Shown here: positions 10,653 to 19,512 of the stretch, piece after piece
How positions within the stretch are numbered: the stretch's first letter is position 1
How the letters are laid out: each line of letters opens with the position of its first letter
Source: an uncultured Amylibacter sp.
Lineage (GTDB): Bacteria; Pseudomonadota; Alphaproteobacteria; Rhodobacterales; Rhodobacteraceae
Direction: 5' to 3'
DNA: 64,000 bases
Assembly (NCBI GenBank): GCA_905181935.1
Contig: CAJIZV010000003.1
Location: forward strand, 446,001 to 510,000
Program-made: the position numbers and the translations under genes
The notes under the pieces: generated by a model
What the model was told of the DNA's origin: nothing
Databases searched by the model: none
The model's input: only the letters and a program-made list of their open reading frames with translations

Positions 10653-11297
10653 ATGACTAAAACGCGCCGTGGATTATTAATTATCCTTTCATCACCATCA
10701 GGGGCAGGCAAATCGACTCTGTCTCGAATGTTGTTGGACTGGGATCCAAGTCTAAGATTTTCTGTTTCTGCAACGACGCGTGATCCACGTTCTGGTGAGA
10801 TTGATGGCCGGGAGTACTATTTCAAGACACGCGATGAATTTGAAAAATTAATTGCTTCAGATGGCATGTTGGAGCACGCTAAAGTCTTTGATAATTTTTA
10901 TGGATCACCAAAAGAGCCAATTGAAAGCGCAGTTTCTAAAGGTATAGACATAGTATTTGACGTTGATTGGCAAGGTGGACAACAAATCCGTGCATCATCA
11001 ATGAAAAATGATGTAATTTCTATTTTTATTTTACCGCCATCAATCACTGAATTGGAACGTAGGTTAAATGCACGCGGCCAAGATAGTATTGAAGTGGTTG
11101 CAAGCCGGATGTCAAAATCAAAAGATGAAATTAGTCATTGGAACGAATATGAATATTTAATTGTAAATAATGACTTGCAACAGTCTTTTGAAGCTTTGAA
11201 ATCTATACTGATAGCGGAGCGTACCAAGCAGGTACGACGCAATGATTTAGAATTTTTAATAGGAAATTTAAACACAGAATTTGATGCAGTGTCATGA
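10653..11297 (+). CDS. gmk: Guanylate kinase
   Basis: A 214-residue enzyme that phosphorylates GMP to GDP. The P-loop SSPSGAGKSTLSRML is at about residues 13-27. The GMP-binding segment SVSATTRDPRSGEIDGREYYF is at about 38-58, and VDWQGGQQIR follows near residue 105. The length is normal. An SD-like GGAG lies 10-13 bases before the ATG. It overlaps the gamma-carbonic anhydrase gene by four bases (ATGA), so the two are translationally coupled. No rpoZ follows, unlike in gammaproteobacteria. Confidence 0.96.
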   Translation: MTKTRRGLLIILSSPSGAGKSTLSRMLLDWDPSLRFSVSATTRDPRSGEIDGREYYFKTRDEFEKLIASDGMLEHAKVFDNFYGSPKEPIESAVSKGIDIVFDVDWQGGQQIRASSMKNDVISIFILPPSITELERRLNARGQDSIEVVASRMSKSKDEISHWNEYEYLIVNNDLQQSFEALKSILIAERTKQVRRNDLEFLIGNLNTEFDAVS

Positions 11298-11821
11298 CTA
11301 TTTATAGTTTTCAGGATATTAAGCCAAAATTACCGTTGGATGATGATTATTGGGTAGCCCCGAATGCACAAGTTATCGGAAAAGTTCGAATTGGATCTGG
11401 TTGTGGCATATGGTTTGGTGCAGTCATTAGAGGGGACAATGAATTAATCACTGTTGGTGATGGTACTAATATTCAAGAAAATTGTGTCTTGCATACTGAT
11501 AAAGGTTTACCACTAAATATTGGTGAAAACTGCACCATTGGTCACTCAGCCATTTTACACAGTTGTATAATTGGGGATAATTCTTTGATTGGTATGAGTG
11601 CTACAATTCTTAACGGTGTGAAAATTGGCATAAACTGCCTTATTGGTGCTGGCGCATTAGTTAAGGAAGGTACTGAAATCCCAGACAATTCTTTGGTTGT
11701 TGGGATGCCAGCTAAAGTTATCCGAGAAATTAAGGATAGTGATGTAATTAAGTTGCATAAATCTGCCAAAGATTATCAGCACAAAATGCGAATTTTTCGT
11801 AAAAGCTTAATTAAAATCTGA
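11294..11821 (+). CDS. Gamma-class carbonic anhydrase family protein
   Basis: A 175-residue left-handed beta-helix protein with repeated hexapeptides, for example IGKVRIGSGCGIWFGAVIRGD, IGENCTIGHSAILH, IGDNSLIGMSATIL and IGINCLIGAGALV. The family's three metal-ligand histidines appear as VLHTDK, IGHSAILHS. These features match the YrdA/Cam-like gamma-carbonic anhydrase family, where hydration of CO2 is proven for only some members. It overlaps gmk by 4 bases, a conserved-looking pairing. Whether it is catalytically active cannot be judged from sequence. Confidence 0.88.
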   Translation: MTIYSFQDIKPKLPLDDDYWVAPNAQVIGKVRIGSGCGIWFGAVIRGDNELITVGDGTNIQENCVLHTDKGLPLNIGENCTIGHSAILHSCIIGDNSLIGMSATILNGVKIGINCLIGAGALVKEGTEIPDNSLVVGMPAKVIREIKDSDVIKLHKSAKDYQHKMRIFRKSLIKI

Positions 11822-11865
11822 TAGGTTTAAGACAAAGTATTTTGATTGTAAAAAGGTTTATAATT

Positions 11866-12033
11866 ATGAATGATTTTTTGATCCCTGGGCAACTTGTAAC
11901 TCACCCCAATCAGCCAGACTGGGGAGTTGGGCAAGTTCAATCTGTTATTAATGGAAAGATAACTGTAAATTTTGAAGAGCAAGGAAAAGTTGTAATTAAT
12001 GGATCTGCTATTGAATTAAATCTAGTCTACTAA
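11866..12033 (+). CDS. DUF3553 family protein
   Basis: A 55-residue protein starting MNDFLIPGQLVTHP. The motif PGQLVTHPNQPDWGVGQVQSV followed by ITVNFEEQGKVVI is the DUF3553 family, small SH3-like barrels resembling the C-terminal tail of UvrD/PcrA helicases and found as free proteins in alphaproteobacteria. The ATG at 11866 is chosen over an upstream TTG because AAAGG lies at 11851-11856. Function is unknown; a nucleic-acid or RNA polymerase contact role is inferred from the fold only. Compare the C-terminus of the UvrD protein at 42296-44695, which carries a related segment (IHGKFGIGTVIGIEGDKLSIVFD). Confidence 0.8.
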   Translation: MNDFLIPGQLVTHPNQPDWGVGQVQSVINGKITVNFEEQGKVVINGSAIELNLVY

Positions 12034-12106
12034 TCTTTAAAGTATTTAAGGTTTGTAAAATTTTCCCCTTATTAAATTATTCTTTAAATAATATGAAAAA
12101 TGATAA

Positions 12107-12880
12107 ATGCACATTGATAAAGATTATCTAACAATAAAGATTGCCCAAACAGATCAAGAATTGCGTGCTGCACAACGATTGCGCTATCGCGTTTTTGTTG
12201 AGGAAATGGGTGCCAATGCATCTGCCAAATGTCATAGTTTACAGTTAGAATATGATGAATTTGATAAGAGTTTTGAACACCTTATTCTATTAGATGAGGC
12301 AAATAAGGATGTTTGTGAGAACGTTATTGGCGTGTATCGCCTTTTATCAGGTGATGTTGCTGATAAAAAGAGAGGGTTTTATAGTGCTGCAGAATATGAT
12401 TTGCAGAAATTAATAAACTCTGGACGTAAAATTTTAGAGTTGGGTCGTTCATGCGTCAACATCAACCACCGAGGTGGGGTTGCCTTACACATGATGTGGA
12501 ATGGGTTGGCTGAGTACGTAATTAAAAATGAAATAGATGTATTGTTTGGTGTCGCTTCATTTCATGGTACTGATGTTAATGCTATAGGGCAGGCACTTTC
12601 TTTCCTACATCATAATTATCTAGCGCCTGAAAACCTTCAAGTAAGAGCATTAGGTAAAAATAGAATTGAAATGAACATTCTTCCAATATCTGAAGTCAAC
12701 AGAATGATTGCTTTAAGGCAATTACCCCCTTTAATTAAAGCGTATATCAGGCTCGGTGGTTTCGTAGGTTGCGGAGCTAGTTTAGATCGTGATTTTAATA
12801 CAATAGATGTATGTCTTGTGATGGATACTCAACGCATGTCGGACAAATATAAAACAATGTATTTGAAGGGAGCAAAATAA
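12107..12880 (+). CDS. olsB: L-ornithine N-alpha-acyltransferase
   Basis: A 257-residue GNAT-fold acyltransferase that transfers a 3-hydroxyacyl group from ACP to ornithine, the first step of ornithine lipid synthesis. Visible features are AAQRLRYRVFVEEMGA (about residues 20-35), the conserved LELGRSCVNINHRGG (about 108-122) and LFGVASFHGTDV (about 146-157), all hallmarks of the OlsB/hemolysin-like acyltransferase family. It lacks the long C-terminal acyltransferase domain found in fused OlsF proteins. It overlaps olsA by one base (TAATG), so the two steps are coupled. Ornithine lipids are typical membrane lipids of marine Rhodobacterales, especially under phosphate stress. Confidence 0.9.
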   Translation: MHIDKDYLTIKIAQTDQELRAAQRLRYRVFVEEMGANASAKCHSLQLEYDEFDKSFEHLILLDEANKDVCENVIGVYRLLSGDVADKKRGFYSAAEYDLQKLINSGRKILELGRSCVNINHRGGVALHMMWNGLAEYVIKNEIDVLFGVASFHGTDVNAIGQALSFLHHNYLAPENLQVRALGKNRIEMNILPISEVNRMIALRQLPPLIKAYIRLGGFVGCGASLDRDFNTIDVCLVMDTQRMSDKYKTMYLKGAK

Positions 12881-13680
12881 TGCAAGCATGGCAGGGTATT
12901 CCTGAAGCAGAACTTGAGCGTCCAAAAGGACTGGGGTGGCTTGTATTAACGTTTAGATTAGCTTTAATTGCTTCAACTATTTTAACTATGTTTATTCCTC
13001 TGATTATACTACGAACTGTTGGGAAAAAGAACGCAGGACAGTTGATTGTTAAATTAGCATGCATGGGGTCATTATTCTTCATGGGTATTCGACTGATTAA
13101 AGTTGGAAAACCCATGCAATATGCAGGTGCAGTGGTTGCAAATCATTCCTCATGGCTTGATATTTTTGTATTAAATGCTGCACAAAAAGTTTATTTTGTT
13201 TCCAAAGCAGAAGTTAGAAAGTGGCCATTTATTGGTATGATTGCCAAACATGTGGGTACTGTGTTTATCAGACGATTGCGCAGTGACGCAATAAGTCAAA
13301 AAAATGTATTTGTAGAACGTATTTCTCAAGGTGATAAGCTATTATTTTTTCCTGAAGGAACAAGCACTGATGGGCGCCGGGTATTACCGTTTAAATCATC
13401 TTTATTTGCTGCTTTTTTTGAGAAAAGTGTATTAGAAGTGACATGGATACAACCAGTAACTGTTAATTATGTTGCCCCAAAGTTTAAACGGCGAAATTGG
13501 TATGGTTGGTGGGCCGAAATGGGATTTTTTGCATCATTTATTATGATTTTGTCTGAATCGAAGCAGGGAAGTGTCGAATTAATATTTCATAAACCTTTAA
13601 GTGTCGATGAATTTAGTGATCGTAAAGAGCTTGCTCTAGCCGCTGAAGCTGCAGTTTTTGCAGGTTTAAATCTTAGGTAA
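12880..13680 (+). CDS. olsA: Lyso-ornithine lipid O-acyltransferase
   Basis: A 266-residue PlsC-type membrane acyltransferase that adds the second acyl chain to lyso-ornithine lipid. An N-terminal hydrophobic segment (about residues 22-48) anchors it. The acyltransferase motif NHSSWLD (HX4D) is near residue 88 and FPEGTSTDG is near residue 160. On its own it could be a PlsC for phosphatidic acid, but the start overlapping olsB favours OlsA. The 3' end overlaps the convergent ThiE-like gene by 8 bases. Confidence 0.88.
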   Translation: MQAWQGIPEAELERPKGLGWLVLTFRLALIASTILTMFIPLIILRTVGKKNAGQLIVKLACMGSLFFMGIRLIKVGKPMQYAGAVVANHSSWLDIFVLNAAQKVYFVSKAEVRKWPFIGMIAKHVGTVFIRRLRSDAISQKNVFVERISQGDKLLFFPEGTSTDGRRVLPFKSSLFAAFFEKSVLEVTWIQPVTVNYVAPKFKRRNWYGWWAEMGFFASFIMILSESKQGSVELIFHKPLSVDEFSDRKELALAAEAAVFAGLNLR

Positions 13681-14293
13681 TTCGAGTAATATATTCTTCT
13701 AATTGTTTTCTTGGATTTTCATGTGTCCAAATTTCAGGGCCAAGAGCTAGAAAATCTATTACTGGTGCTAACTCCTTAGCAATATCTAGTGTTACATTTC
13801 CTTCGGCAACAACAGGTATTTCAACCATTTCTGACCACCATTCAAAAGTATCAAATTCTGTAACATCTCCATCAGTTAAGGCAGTTTTGCTTACTGGACC
13901 AAAACATATATAGTCTGCGCCAATCTCTCCAGCATTCATACCGACATGTCGAGATGTCCCACAATGAGTTCCTATAATTGCATTTGTGCCTAACGTATCA
14001 CGAATTTCACGTAAAGTTTTTGCTGCATCCACTCTGTGAACGCCATCAAGGCCTAAAGCATCAACTAAGCGATAATGCGTAGAAATTACCGCACTTATAT
14101 CACGGGCATGTGAAACATCACGCAATCGATCTGCGTGACGGCTAACAACAGTTTCGTCTTCTGATACTAAACCCAAACGTACACATGCCATAGGAAAAGC
14201 ATCCATTAAGGGAGCTAATGTTTCTGAGTAAAACGACAGCTCTGCATTACTTGGAGTTATTAAATAAATTTGCGGTGTTTCTTGCTCTGACAT
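13673..14293 (-). CDS. Divergent thiamine phosphate synthase-like protein
   Basis: A 206-residue TIM-barrel protein of the ThiE/TenI group. It retains ADYICFGPVSKTALTDGD (about residues 125-142, the pyrophosphate-binding GP-T loop) and IPVVAEGNVT. The usual ThiE motifs are changed: the N-D pair normally before the GVH segment reads STHYRLVDALGLDGVH, and the family's GxSxH reads GTHCGTSRH. Thiamine phosphate synthase activity is therefore doubtful; it may be a repurposed paralogue. It stands alone with no thi genes adjacent. Its SD (AAAGGG) can be masked by an upstream complementary arm (see repeat at 14301-14350). Confidence 0.75.
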   Translation of the reverse strand: MSEQETPQIYLITPSNAELSFYSETLAPLMDAFPMACVRLGLVSEDETVVSRHADRLRDVSHARDISAVISTHYRLVDALGLDGVHRVDAAKTLREIRDTLGTNAIIGTHCGTSRHVGMNAGEIGADYICFGPVSKTALTDGDVTEFDTFEWWSEMVEIPVVAEGNVTLDIAKELAPVIDFLALGPEIWTHENPRKQLEEYITRIT

Positions 14294-14300
14294 TTTAAAC

Positions 14301-14350
14301 GCCCTTTGTTTATGTTCGTTTAACTGTGCTTTAGATACACGTCAAAGGGC
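14301..14350 (-). promoter_or_regulatory. Inverted repeat that can mask the SD of the ThiE-like gene
   Basis: On the minus strand GCCCTTTG (14350-14343) is followed 34 bases later by its exact complement CAAAGGGC (14308-14301). The second arm contains the probable SD, 7 bases before the ATG at 14293. Pairing would hide the ribosome-binding site. It has no visible TPP-riboswitch consensus. Confidence 0.5.
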
Positions 14351-14459
14351 AAAATATAAAGATTATAATATTTTATATTTCTTTAAGTTTTTTTATTTTA
14401 GAACCACTAATTTATTGCACTGAAGCTGTTATCGTGTGAAATAGTTAATAGAGGAAAAA

Positions 14460-14546
14460 ATGGTTTCTGTGTACGCATTAAATAAAATAAATAAATTGCC
14501 TACAAGCACTTCTAAGAAACCCAATAAGTGGGAAGCAGATGAATAA
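14460..14546 (+). CDS. 28-codon small ORF coupled to the desaturase gene
   Basis: ATG at 14460 is preceded by AGAGGA (14450-14455), a better SD than that of the following gene. It encodes 28 residues beginning MVSVYALNKI and ending KWEADE, basic and Ser/Thr/Lys-rich in the middle, without a membrane segment. Its stop (14544-14546) overlaps the desaturase start at 14539 by 8 bases, a translational-coupling arrangement. It could be a leader peptide, a genuine microprotein, or chance. No family is recognised. Confidence 0.4.
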   Translation: MVSVYALNKINKLPTSTSKKPNKWEADE

Positions 14547-15582
14547 AATCTTTGATCAAGAAGTGGTGGAACAGACTGCCATTAAAGCGCGTGATTGGGT
14601 TCAAATACTTGCTCGTTACAGGACACCAAGTCTCGTAAGAAGCATCTTTGAGCTAGTTGTTACTTTAGTCCCATTTGCAGCTCTTTGGGCACTTGCATGG
14701 GTTAGCCTATCATATTCACATTGGTTGGCGTTTGCATTGTCCATTTTTAATAGTCTATTTATTGTTCGTTTGTTTGTAATCCAACACGATTGTGGACACG
14801 CATCTTTTTTTAAAAATAGAAAAGTAAGTGATTGGGTTGGTCGAGTGTTGGGTGTGTTTACGCTTACACCTTACGACGTTTGGCGTCGTACACATTCTGA
14901 ACATCATTCTGCTTCTGGCAATTTGGAACGCCAAGGTATGGGCGATATTCACACAAAAACAGTTTCTGAATACAGAGCACTAAATACACGCCAACAATTT
15001 ATGTATCGCTTATACAGAAACCCATTTGTTTTATTTGCTCTTGGTCCAACCTATTTGTTCATTCTTCAAAACCGATTGCCACTTGGTTTAATGAATGCTG
15101 GTACTAAATATTGGACTAGTGCAATGGGTACTAATGTTGCCATAATTGCAATATTAGGTATCATTTATTATTTCGGGGGCTGGGCTCCAGTAGTTCTGAT
15201 TTTTTTACCAAGTACAGTTTTAGCGGCAACATTGGGTGTTTGGCTGTTTTATGTTCAACATCAGTTCGAGGAAACTCACTGGCAGCGTGAGGAGGAGTGG
15301 GATATGCATGAAGCCGCGCTTGGGGGATCATCGCACTATGATTTACCAGTTGTGTTACAATGGTTTTCTGCCAACATTGGAATCCACCACGTTCACCACT
15401 TATATAGCCGAATTCCTTTTTACAGATTACCTCAGATCGTAAAAGATTATCCAGTGTTGAGTGAAAATCAACGCTTAAGTGTTAGTGAAAGTTTAGCATC
15501 AGTAAAGCTTCACCTGTGGGATGAGGCAGAGCGACGTTTAATTTCATATAAAGAGTTGCATACTAAATATGGCAAAATGTAA
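14539..15582 (+). CDS. Membrane fatty acid desaturase
   Basis: A 347-residue integral-membrane di-iron desaturase. The three histidine boxes are HDCGHASFF (about residue 82), HSEHHSASGN (about 118) and HHVHHLYSRIP (about 278), and a long QHQFEETHW segment precedes the third. Hydrophobic pairs at about residues 38-75 and 185-240 give the usual four-helix hairpin layout. It probably inserts a double bond into membrane acyl chains (omega/delta-12-like fold); regiospecificity is not readable. The start overlaps the small ORF at 14460-14546. A bidirectional terminator separates it from the convergent enolase gene. Confidence 0.92.
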   Translation: MNKIFDQEVVEQTAIKARDWVQILARYRTPSLVRSIFELVVTLVPFAALWALAWVSLSYSHWLAFALSIFNSLFIVRLFVIQHDCGHASFFKNRKVSDWVGRVLGVFTLTPYDVWRRTHSEHHSASGNLERQGMGDIHTKTVSEYRALNTRQQFMYRLYRNPFVLFALGPTYLFILQNRLPLGLMNAGTKYWTSAMGTNVAIIAILGIIYYFGGWAPVVLIFLPSTVLAATLGVWLFYVQHQFEETHWQREEEWDMHEAALGGSSHYDLPVVLQWFSANIGIHHVHHLYSRIPFYRLPQIVKDYPVLSENQRLSVSESLASVKLHLWDEAERRLISYKELHTKYGKM

Positions 15583-15614
15583 TATACTTATTTTTGAATT
15601 GTATATTTAATAAT

Positions 15615-15650
15615 AAAGGGCACGTTATTTATAACGCGCCCTTTATTTAT
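15615..15650 (+). terminator. Bidirectional terminator between desaturase and enolase genes
   Basis: AAAGGGC-A-CGTTAT, a two-base loop, then ATAACG-C-GCCCTTT (15615-15644) forms a 13-bp stem with one mismatch. T-rich sequence lies on both sides, so it can serve both convergent genes. Confidence 0.85.
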
Positions 15651-15664
15651 TTTTAATGCTCAAT

Positions 15665-17038
<1,374 letters not shown>

Positions 17039-17072
17039 TTATTAAATAAAATTATAACTGTTCATGATTAAA

Positions 17073-17819
17073 CTACCCTTCTTCAATTATTTTTGCGATA
17101 TAACCCCACTTTGCTAAAGTTAATGCGTTTAAAAAAGTAGATTGGGCTATTAGACTTGCTACTGGTGTGTGGGCTGCACCAAACTTAGTAGCGAGTTAAT
17201 GGCCAGCAGACTCTATAGGCACAGCTGCGAAGACAATTAAAATAGTTAATTGTGGAGCAATTTAATCAAATAAAAACCCAAAGATTAACGCAATCATGGG
17301 CATGGCTATTAATTTAATAAAATTCATAAATGCAGCGAAGCGGTTAATCTTTATTAATGCATTCCAATTCATTGAGGCCCCTATTGATAATAAAGTTGTA
17401 GGAATTTCTACATTGCCAAGGAGTTCTATTGGCATCATTATTGGCGTGGGGATTGTGATACCGCTAATGCCAACTAAGACACCAGAAAAGCTTGCTAAAA
17501 AAACGGATTTACCAGTACTGCGATAATAATTTTCCAAAATTTAGTATTATTACTTTTTGATAGTGCACTTATTGCTAAAACATTAGATATTGGTACCGCT
17601 ATTCCCAGCACTACTGGCATTAATGCATTCGCGGCAGGCATCAGTGATGTTGTGGCAAGGGTATGGGGCGACTTGCAATAGAAGAAAATAATAATTTGGG
17701 GAAAAGTACATCAAAGCACAGCCTATCCAAGCATTTTCAGATAAACGATTTCTGATTAAGCCACCCAAAGCTACCAAACAAAAACTAGGCGTTAATGCTA
17801 CAATTATTATTAAGAGCCT
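17073..17819 (-). pseudogene. Decayed AEC-family (auxin efflux carrier-like) permease
   Basis: Minus-strand fragments in different frames together make an AEC-type transporter: VALGGLIRNRLSENAWIG (17775 downward), then after a shift SLMPAANALMPVVLGIAVP, then after another shift FLASFSGVLVGISG through LLSIGASMNWNALIKINRF to FGFLFD. In-frame stops follow at about 17264-17262 and again about 70 bases on, before a recognisable C-terminal end (FGAAHTPVASLIAQSTFLNAL...) and the final stop at 17075-17073. At least two frameshifts plus two stops and no good start codon make it non-functional. It directly follows the fur-type gene. The malonate- or auxin-like substrate is unknown. Confidence 0.85.
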
Positions 17820-17821
17820 TT

Positions 17822-18232
17822 TTATTTAGGTTTCTTGGGTACGCCGTATAATTCTAACCGGTGACCACGTAATTCATATCCCAATTTTTCAGCGATACGC
17901 TTTTGTAGTTCTTCAATTTCAGGATCTACAAACTCTATTACATTTCCAGATTGTATATCAATTAAATGATCATGATGTTCTCTTTTGGCATCTTCGTACC
18001 GTGCGCGCCCATCTCCAAAATCAACACGTTTTAATATTCCTGCTTCTTCAAACTGTTTTACTGTTCGGTAAACTGTTGCAATAGAAATTGAATTATCAAT
18101 TTTAGACACCCGGGAATAAATAATGTCAACATCTGGGTGGTCTTTAGACACTTCTAACACTCTGGCAATGATCCGGCGTTGCTCAGTCATTCTTAAGCCA
18201 GACGATTCACATCGTTCAATAATTGTGTCCAT
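17822..18232 (-). CDS. Fur-family metalloregulator (Fur/Mur type)
   Basis: A 136-residue winged-helix repressor. The DNA-binding half has LRMTEQRRIIARVL and SIATVYRTVKQFEEAGILKRV (about residues 13-70). The metal-binding EHHDHLIDIQSGNVIEF (about 85-101) is the Fur HHDH motif. It lacks the CxxC structural zinc pairs. In Rhodobacterales and Rhizobiales the Fur orthologue mostly controls manganese uptake (Mur), so manganese rather than iron sensing is plausible. The adjacent fbpA carries RirA-like boxes, not Fur boxes. It has its own 164-base upstream region, with a terminator of fbpA inside. Confidence 0.9.
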   Translation of the reverse strand: MDTIIERCESSGLRMTEQRRIIARVLEVSKDHPDVDIIYSRVSKIDNSISIATVYRTVKQFEEAGILKRVDFGDGRARYEDAKREHHDHLIDIQSGNVIEFVDPEIEELQKRIAEKLGYELRGHRLELYGVPKKPK

Positions 18233-18337
18233 TAAAAACCCATTTTTCTATTTAAAATAAGTTTTAAGTCTGCAAGTTTAATATCTCAAGGTATATTTTA
18301 AATAATATAAAAAGGTAAAAGGCAAAAGTTAATTTTT

Positions 18338-18376
18338 ATTAAAAAACACCCAAGTAGGGGGACTACTTGGGTGTTT
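18338..18376 (-). terminator. Rho-independent terminator of fbpA
   Basis: AAACACCCAAGTAG (18344-18357) and its exact complement (18363-18376) form a 14-bp stem with a 5-base loop. On the minus strand a run of six T follows, 20 bases after the fbpA stop. Confidence 0.92.
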
Positions 18377-18396
18377 ATCATAATTGCTAAGGTAAT

Positions 18397-19407
18397 CTAT
18401 TCGTCAAAAGCAACAATTTCGGTTAGTTTAAGTGAGGCTGGGCGCAATTTAGCGATTTCAATTAATGGTGTATCGTCTGGAGTGAATTCACCCCAACTTA
18501 CCACAAGTTTTGATGCAGATAGTTTAGGATTTATTGGGTATTCACCGTTGGCTTCAGCATAAATCTTTTGAGCTTCATCTCCTGATAACCATTCCATCAA
18601 TTTTAATGCATTTTGCTTGTTAGGAGCGGATTTGGTCATCGCAATGCCTGAAACGTTCATATGGGTTCCACCGTTTTCAAATTTAGGGAAAACAATTCTA
18701 ACACTATTTGCCCATGCAACTTGATCTGGATTACTAAGCATTTTTGCCATATAATAAGTGTTACCAATGGAAATGTCACACTCACCAGCATAAATTGCTT
18801 TAACTTGCGCGCGATCATTACCTTGTGGTTTTCTTGCAAGGTTACCTTTTACACCTTCCAGCCAGTTTTTAGCGGCAGTTTCCCCATGATTTGCAATTAC
18901 TGCTGATGTAAGTGCCAGATTATATGCATTAGTGCCTGATCGTGTACAAATTCGACCTTTCCACTTTGGATCCGCAAAATCTTCATACGTTGTCACTTCA
19001 CCGTTTTTTACACGCTCTTTTGACGCATATACAATACGGGCTCGTGAAGTTATTGCAAACCATTGATTGTCTGGATCTCTAAACTCTGATGGAATATTTG
19101 CATTTAAAACATTGGAAGCGACCGGTTGTGTAACTCCAGCTTCTACAACTGAATTTAACCGAGAAATATCAACTGTTAAAATAACATCAGCAGGCGATCT
19201 GTTGCCTTCAGCAACCAATTTTTCAACTAATCCTTTTTTTAAGAATTGTACGTTTACCTTGATATCTGTTTCCGCAGTAAATGCGTCAAACAATGGTTTT
19301 ACTAATTCAGGTTGGCGGTAAGAATAAACATTTACATCTTTTGCTATTGCGGGAGCTACGAACGAAGCTAAGGCTGCGATGTAAATAGTTGAGCGAGTGA
19401 AAATCAT
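18397..19407 (-). CDS. Periplasmic Fe(III)-binding protein, FbpA/FutA type
   Basis: A 336-residue solute-binding protein of a ferric iron ABC importer. A signal peptide covers about residues 1-22 (hydrophobic YIAALASFVAPAIA then AKD). The mature start VNVYSYRQPELVKPLFDAF is the FbpA/FutA signature. GDCDISIGNTYYMAKML (about residues 205-221) supplies the tandem tyrosines that bind iron, and GTHMNVSGIAMTKSAPN follows. The permease and ATPase genes are not adjacent, so they must lie elsewhere. Start is supported by AGGA 8-11 bases upstream. Two tandem TGA-N9-TCA operators lie 37-82 bases upstream, predicting iron-repressed expression. Confidence 0.93.
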   Translation of the reverse strand: MIFTRSTIYIAALASFVAPAIAKDVNVYSYRQPELVKPLFDAFTAETDIKVNVQFLKKGLVEKLVAEGNRSPADVILTVDISRLNSVVEAGVTQPVASNVLNANIPSEFRDPDNQWFAITSRARIVYASKERVKNGEVTTYEDFADPKWKGRICTRSGTNAYNLALTSAVIANHGETAAKNWLEGVKGNLARKPQGNDRAQVKAIYAGECDISIGNTYYMAKMLSNPDQVAWANSVRIVFPKFENGGTHMNVSGIAMTKSAPNKQNALKLMEWLSGDEAQKIYAEANGEYPINPKLSASKLVVSWGEFTPDDTPLIEIAKLRPASLKLTEIVAFDE

Positions 19408-19444
19408 ATCGAATCCTATTATTAATTTACAACCCCTCTTAACC

Positions 19445-19489
19445 TGACTAATTTAGTCAAGTCAATATATTTCCTGACTTTTTTAGTCA
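19445..19489 (-). promoter_or_regulatory. Tandem iron-responsive operators (RirA/Iron-Rhodo-box type) of fbpA
   Basis: TGACTAATTTAGTCA (19445-19459) and TGACTTTTTTAGTCA (19475-19489) are 15-base palindromes of the form TGA-N9-TCA, the pattern of RirA-type iron boxes. The second extends to CCTGACT/AGTCAGG. Centres are 30 bases apart, about three helical turns. Confidence 0.75.
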
Positions 19490-19512
19490 GGTAATGCATT
19501 ATCATTCAATTA

